Part shown: in pieces, positions 60,702 through 64,000 of the stretch
How positions within the stretch are numbered: position 1 is the stretch's first letter
Layout of the letters: the number at the start of each line of letters is the position of its first letter
DNA from: Nocardia africana NBRC 100379
Lineage (GTDB): Bacteria; Actinomycetota; Actinomycetes; Mycobacteriales; Mycobacteriaceae
Length of the DNA: 64,000 nt
Assembly: GCF_001612635.1 (NCBI RefSeq)
Contig: NZ_BDAV01000010.1
Coordinates: 124,001 to 188,000, forward strand
Direction of reading: 5' to 3'
Translations under genes and position numbers: made by a program
The notes under the pieces: model-generated
The model's database searches: none
What the model saw: only the letters and a program-made list of their open reading frames with translations
What the model was told of the DNA's origin: nothing

Positions 60702-60787
60702 CCCATTACTACTTTCTTCGTCTGGATGTGCCGACCGCTGGAAACCTGCGATCCGAAGAGCAATGCGCGGATATCGCGTGCGCGGTT

Positions 60788-61285
60788 TCAGGCCCTGGAG
60801 AAGGGATCCACGTCACGCAGCCGTTGCCGGTGAATTTTCTGCAGTTCACCGGCGCGGGTGAGAAAGTCGGCGATTATCTCGAGTTCGGTGGAGTCGTACC
60901 AATTCAGCAACATCTTGTAACTCTCGACGATCATCGGTACGACGATTTGCTGTATGCGATAAGCCGCGAGTTCGGTGGCCATGACGATCACGCGACGACG
61001 ATCGGTCGGGTGCAGCGAACGGGAAATATAGCCCTGTTTCTCCAGCCGATTGAGCATGATCGTGACGCCGGCCGCGGTGATGCCGAGCCGTTCGGCCAGC
61101 ATCTTGGGCGTTATGGACTTCTCGTCATCGGCCAGGACGATCTCCAGTGCACGCCGATCGGTCTCGTTCACGCCGAGCACCCTGATCAATTCCCTGGTCA
61201 GATCCTCGACGGTTCCGTGGTAGAACTCCAGCGCCCGTTTGAGTTCGACCGAGATGCGGGCGGGTTCGGTTGGTCTCGGGCACAC
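60788..61285 (-). CDS. MarR-family regulator
   Basis: 165 residues, GTG start. Winged helix with LGVNETDRRALEIVLADDEK, SITPKMLAERLGITAAGVTI, MLNRLEKQGYISRSLHPTDR and RRRVIVMATELAAYRI, the MarR DNA-binding domain and wing. The flanking helices at both ends form the dimer interface. Nearest neighbours are the mucin-like gene downstream and a 460-bp gap upstream, so the target is not obvious. Confidence 0.88.
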   Translation of the reverse strand: MCPRPTEPARISVELKRALEFYHGTVEDLTRELIRVLGVNETDRRALEIVLADDEKSITPKMLAERLGITAAGVTIMLNRLEKQGYISRSLHPTDRRRVIVMATELAAYRIQQIVVPMIVESYKMLLNWYDSTELEIIADFLTRAGELQKIHRQRLRDVDPFSRA

Positions 61286-61745
61286 GAGCTTTCCCCTCGA
61301 TCACTGTGAAACATGAATCCGCTCAACGACAGTCACCGATCAGGGAGTCTTCGGAATCAGTGCCCCCGCGTACGGTAGGGGTCGCCGCCGGGTGATGGAA
61401 GCGGACATGTGTGCTCCTGTCGATCGATTCGCCACGACAGCCGAACCGCGGCTGACGAACATCACGAAAGCTGGCACCGCTGCGGCCGGCGAAGCGACCG
61501 TGGACGGTGTCGGACCTGCACTGTACGACACACCGACCCATGCGATACGGCGCATTTCAGAATTCGGGCCCAACCGTTTCCCCACCCCAAACGTGAAGCG
61601 GGGCAAGCACTATCGGGAACAGCGGGCACCCGCCCCGCCGGGTGAGACCTGGACCGGGCTGCTGACACAACCCGGTCCAGGCATGTTCACCACCGGCCGC
61701 CGGGGTGGACACGGGCCGTCACGCCGTGGGGCCCTGTCCGCGGAA
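61286..61745. other. 460-bp gap upstream of the MarR gene
   Basis: Contains the MarR promoter side and a strong hairpin. A plus-strand frame from 61392 (MCAPVDRFATTAEPRLTNIT at 61407) reads like protein for about 60 residues, but it has only a weak ribosome-binding site and no recognisable family, so I do not call it. Confidence 0.35.
61648..61681 (-). terminator. Terminator-like hairpin after the secreted protein gene
   Basis: CCTGGACCGGG at 61648-61658 pairs perfectly with CCCGGTCCAGG at 61671-61681 around a 12-nt loop. It lies 64 bp beyond the stop of the leftward secreted-protein gene and is the best terminator in the 61-63 kb stretch. Confidence 0.75.
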
Positions 61746-62363
61746 TCAGCTGACGGATGTGGTGGTGAGGGTCGGGGACGGATTCGGATAGCACGAGGTC
61801 GCGACATTGCCGACCAACGCGACGTTCGTCGTCATGGTCATACCGGGATCGGTGTAGCTGGTCCCCGCGTACTTGCTGGTGATCGGCGTTCCGGGAGTGC
61901 CGGCGGTGACGTTGATGGTCACCGCCGGCGGCGTGAAGCTGGTGCCGCCGGCGATCGGGCCCGGAACGGTCAGAACGACTTTCCCACCCGACGTGGTGAC
62001 GGTGCCGGCCACCGTTCCGCCCGAGGCGGTCGCCGAGACCAGAGTCGAATTCGCGGGCGTCGGGAAGGTCATCTTCAGGTTGCTGATGTTGTTCACGGTG
62101 AAGCCGGAAGCCGAACTCGGCACCGACGAGGAACCCGGCGTGAGAGTGATGGCCACCGCGGAACCCGACGCCGCCGAACTCGGCGCGGTGCCGGTGACCG
62201 ATGTGGTCATACTCGAGGTCTGGCCGATCCCGAGAATGGTGCCCTTACAGCTCCAGTTCACGCTGACCGGTGCGGCATTCGCCGGTGCCGCCATACACAA
62301 CACGGTGGCGACCGCCACCGGAGCGAGAACGCCGGCACGAACCAGGGAAGAGATCGATCTCAT
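61746..62363 (-). CDS. Secreted protein, Ser/Thr/Val-rich beta fold
   Basis: 205 residues from ATG 62363. A Sec signal peptide (MRSISSLVRAGVLAPVAVAT, cleavage probably after ANA) precedes a mature part rich in Thr/Ser/Val with regular beta-strand alternation (VSVNWSCKGTILGIGQTSSM, VNNISNLKMTFPTPANSTLV). Two cysteines (WSCKG and SCYPNP) could form a disulfide. It resembles the small secreted Ig-like proteins frequent in mycolata; no family can be named for certain. The promoter lies in the A+T-rich stretch at 62400-62560. Confidence 0.7.
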   Translation of the reverse strand: MRSISSLVRAGVLAPVAVATVLCMAAPANAAPVSVNWSCKGTILGIGQTSSMTTSVTGTAPSSAASGSAVAITLTPGSSSVPSSASGFTVNNISNLKMTFPTPANSTLVSATASGGTVAGTVTTSGGKVVLTVPGPIAGGTSFTPPAVTINVTAGTPGTPITSKYAGTSYTDPGMTMTTNVALVGNVATSCYPNPSPTLTTTSVS

Positions 62364-62758
62364 GACTAACTCCAGAAAATATCGAGCAACGGTACGACCG
62401 GATGTCGGACCGCAACACTGAGTTTCTAAAATATAGCCTCTTCTCATCTTCCCATGGTCGAAATCCGCTATTTAAATCGCGGCCAGAATTTCATTATCTG
62501 CTATTAATTATTCAGTCTGGAAAGTTAATTACGGCTAGATTCTTTTCACACGTTGCGTAATTCCACATCGCATCTCGACCCCGCCATCAGCGGGAACGGC
62601 CCTGCAATTCCCTCGAATACAACCTTCGACCAGAGAATATATACCCGCGCACCGATCCCGAGTTCTCCGTCGGCTACCGTTCGGCGGTATTCGCGCGCCG
62701 GCGCGCATGCCAGTGGCGCGTCAGGGCGGCGCAAGAGCGCGGTGTCAGGGTTGCGGAC
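62364..62758. other. A+T-rich upstream region of the secreted protein gene
   Basis: Bases 62400-62560 are far lower in G+C than the rest of the window (TTTCTAAAATATAGCC, CTATTTAAATCGCG, TCTGCTATTAATTATTCA). This is the promoter region of the leftward secreted-protein gene and may bind Lsr2-like proteins. There is no gene. Confidence 0.5.
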
Positions 62759-63003
62759 ATGACATGGCACAGCGGCTGTCGAGCCGAGGGGAAGACGATT
62801 CTGGTCACCGGCGCCGGCGCAGGGATCGGACCACCGGTGGTGAGCTCTGGGGGCCAACGATTTTCGGACTCCGCGGACGACCACACCGCGAAACACCTCA
62901 TGCTCATACGACCGACGTCGGCGTCGCGGCCGAGTTGTGGGCCGCCTCCGCCGATCTCACCGGCGTGGATCCGCTGAAGTGTCCGGTGCCGCCGATCCGG
63001 TGA
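62759..63003 (+). pseudogene. Collapsed SDR pseudogene
   Basis: One frame from 62786 gives EGKTILVTGAGAGIG, the N-terminal Rossmann loop of an SDR oxidoreductase. A different frame near the end gives DVGVAAELWAASADLTGVDP, the typical C-terminus of a retinol-dehydrogenase-like SDR. The central 150 or more residues, with the active-site Ser-Tyr-Lys, are missing, and the two parts are in different frames. The gene has been lost by internal deletion plus frameshift. Confidence 0.6.
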
Positions 63004-63495
63004 CCCGGTAGGCAGCGTCCGGCCTCGGCGACCGGCGACGCGCTCGGCATTGGAACGGCAAACCGGGAATTCGCCCCTCACCCTGTAGTAGCTTGACTGA
63101 CTACCGTTGTTCGTCCGAGAAGAGCGGAGGGGCCGATGCCGAACCTGCCCGCTGGCCGATGTTCGCGGCTGCGACCGGCATCTGATCAGTGGTGAAGGCG
63201 CAATGAATATTTCGGGCGAAAAGCGACAGATCGGACAGCGAATCCATCGCTTTCCGAACACCCCGTTTCACATTTCGCGGAGATCTGCGGGCAGCGCAGA
63301 AATTTCACCGAATATTTCCCGAGATGTATTGCGGGAAACCGCCTTCTACCTTACCCTCAGCAACTCCGTCGATTTGTTTGCAGGAAATAGCCGGGGGTAC
63401 TCGCGCACACAGAACGAACCTATTGTCAGCGCCGATCGATTCCGAGTGGTGATGACCTGCGCACTTTAGGTAACTCGAGGAGAGGATTGATTGCG
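63004..63495. other. Intergenic region before the hydroxylase gene
   Basis: Middle part (63190-63440) is lower in G+C than average. A frame from 63203 (MNISGEKRQIGQRIHRFPNT) is open for 88 codons but has codon usage unlike its neighbours and no recognisable family, so it is not called. The end carries the GGAGAGGA ribosome-binding site of the hydroxylase gene. Confidence 0.4.
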
Positions 63496-64000
63496 ATGAC
63501 GGTTGGTCTCGACGTTCGTTCCGAACGTGAGCGCGTCGCCCGCGCATGCCGTCCCGGGCAGCCGGTGCCCGAATTCGTCTACAGCAGCGACGAAGACGCG
63601 CTGTGGTCACAGGTTTTCGCGACGCTTCGCACGATGCACGAGGAGCTCGGTTGCGCGGAGTATCGGGCCGCCGCTCGTATCGTCGAACTGCCCACCGACC
63701 GGGTTCCGCAGATGAGCGAGGTGTCCCGAACACTTCGGTCGCTGACCGGTTTCGGGCTCGCACCGGCCATCGGAAGTCAGCCGGGCCGCCTGTTCTACGG
63801 CCCGATGGCCGACGGCATCCTCCACGCGACCCCGGACGTGCGGCCGGTGACGGAACAGTCGTTCTCGCCCGATCCCGATGTCATCCACGAACTGGTCGGA
63901 CATGGGGTGATACTCGCCGATCCGGAATTCGCGGAACTGTATCGCTGCTTCGGCCGGGCCGCGAACCGCGCCACCTCCGACGAGCAGCGGGCCGCGATCG
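63496..64000 (+). CDS. Aromatic amino-acid hydroxylase (partial, 3' end outside window)
   Basis: ATG 63496 follows GGAGAGGA; the frame stays open to the window edge (168 codons). The sequence shows the pterin-dependent, iron-dependent hydroxylase pattern: VYSSDEDALWSQVFATLRTM, TGFGLAPAIGSQPGRLFYGP, and the iron site His131 and His136 in DPDVIHELVGHGVILADPEF. This family converts phenylalanine to tyrosine, or hydroxylates it at other positions in secondary metabolism. The rest of the enzyme, with the third iron ligand (Glu), lies outside. It could be phhA or a biosynthetic phenylalanine hydroxylase. Confidence 0.85.
   Translation, partial: MTVGLDVRSERERVARACRPGQPVPEFVYSSDEDALWSQVFATLRTMHEELGCAEYRAAARIVELPTDRVPQMSEVSRTLRSLTGFGLAPAIGSQPGRLFYGPMADGILHATPDVRPVTEQSFSPDPDVIHELVGHGVILADPEFAELYRCFGRAANRATSDEQRAAI

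Noticed and set aside
59707..60861. Plus-strand frame of 384 codons with Val/Gly/Ala repeats
   Set aside because: It mirrors the Thr/Pro-rich codons of the minus-strand gene, which has a membrane anchor and a normal start. The plus-strand frame has no signal or site.
61392..62369. Plus-strand frame of 325 codons
   Set aside because: Beyond the first 60 residues it is the antisense of the secreted-protein gene, Arg/Gly/His-rich, and crosses a terminator hairpin.
63203..63469. 88-codon plus-strand frame upstream of the hydroxylase
   Set aside because: Low third-position G+C, no family and no good ribosome-binding site; it lies in a decayed region.

Overview
The window looks like a chromosome segment of a mycolic-acid actinomycete, most likely Nocardia or a close relative. 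It is about two thirds G+C, with many GTG and TTG starts and start/stop overlaps. It carries several hallmark genes of this group: the ergothioneine set egtABCD, a Pks16-type acyl-AMP ligase, rpfB, a protein O-mannosyltransferase, an Rv1747-like FHA/ABC transporter with a Ser/Thr kinase, an Rv1354c-like GGDEF/EAL protein, and SoxR regulators. I saw no insertion sequence, prophage, integrase, CRISPR array or rRNA. One tRNA gene is present, tRNA-Ala(CGC).

The first 41 kb holds a conserved backbone that, as I recall the M. tuberculosis map, matches the order Rv1018c to Rv1001 read backwards: glmU, prs, pks16, pth, rplY, ispE, rsmA, rpfB, tatD, metG, rsmI, pmt, arcA. Accessory blocks split it. 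These are egtABCD with a divergent EgtE-like gene (2.7-8.8 kb); an ADP-ribosylglycohydrolase; prfC; a DUF445 membrane-protein gene flanked by two Abi-alpha-type paralogues (16-19.7 kb); an ABC-F ATPase; a copper operon copZ / membrane protein / copA (24.3-27.7 kb); a VOC gene behind a MerR/SoxR-type promoter; and a lipase plus a short-chain dehydrogenase (30-32.2 kb).

From 41 to 52 kb are a SoxR with an unusual C-terminal tail, an SDR enzyme, a glycosyltransferase, a c-di-GMP enzyme with a partner of unknown role, a tandem pair of effector-binding proteins, a family 5 uracil-DNA glycosylase, the tRNA, and a kinase with a membrane C-terminus. From 52 to 57 kb are the FHA/ABC exporter and a second soxR, divergent from a shortened flavin reductase gene and an unusual fusion of two ABM domains with an F420-type (DDN) reductase. 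From 57 to 64 kb the gene content is poorly known and partly decayed: membrane proteins, an RDD pair, a mucin-like surface protein, a MarR regulator, a secreted protein behind an A+T-rich stretch, a collapsed SDR pseudogene, and the start of an aromatic amino-acid hydroxylase that runs off the right edge.

Several genes appear to work together. EgtA-D (with the EgtE-like enzyme) would make the thiol ergothioneine. CopZ/CopA and a His-rich partner would handle copper. The two SoxR regulators share a 20-bp operator pattern with the VOC gene promoter, which suggests a small redox-cycling defence regulon inside this window. The kinase and FHA transporter probably form a phospho-regulated export pair. 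All functions are inferred from sequence motifs and family knowledge; no database search was possible.
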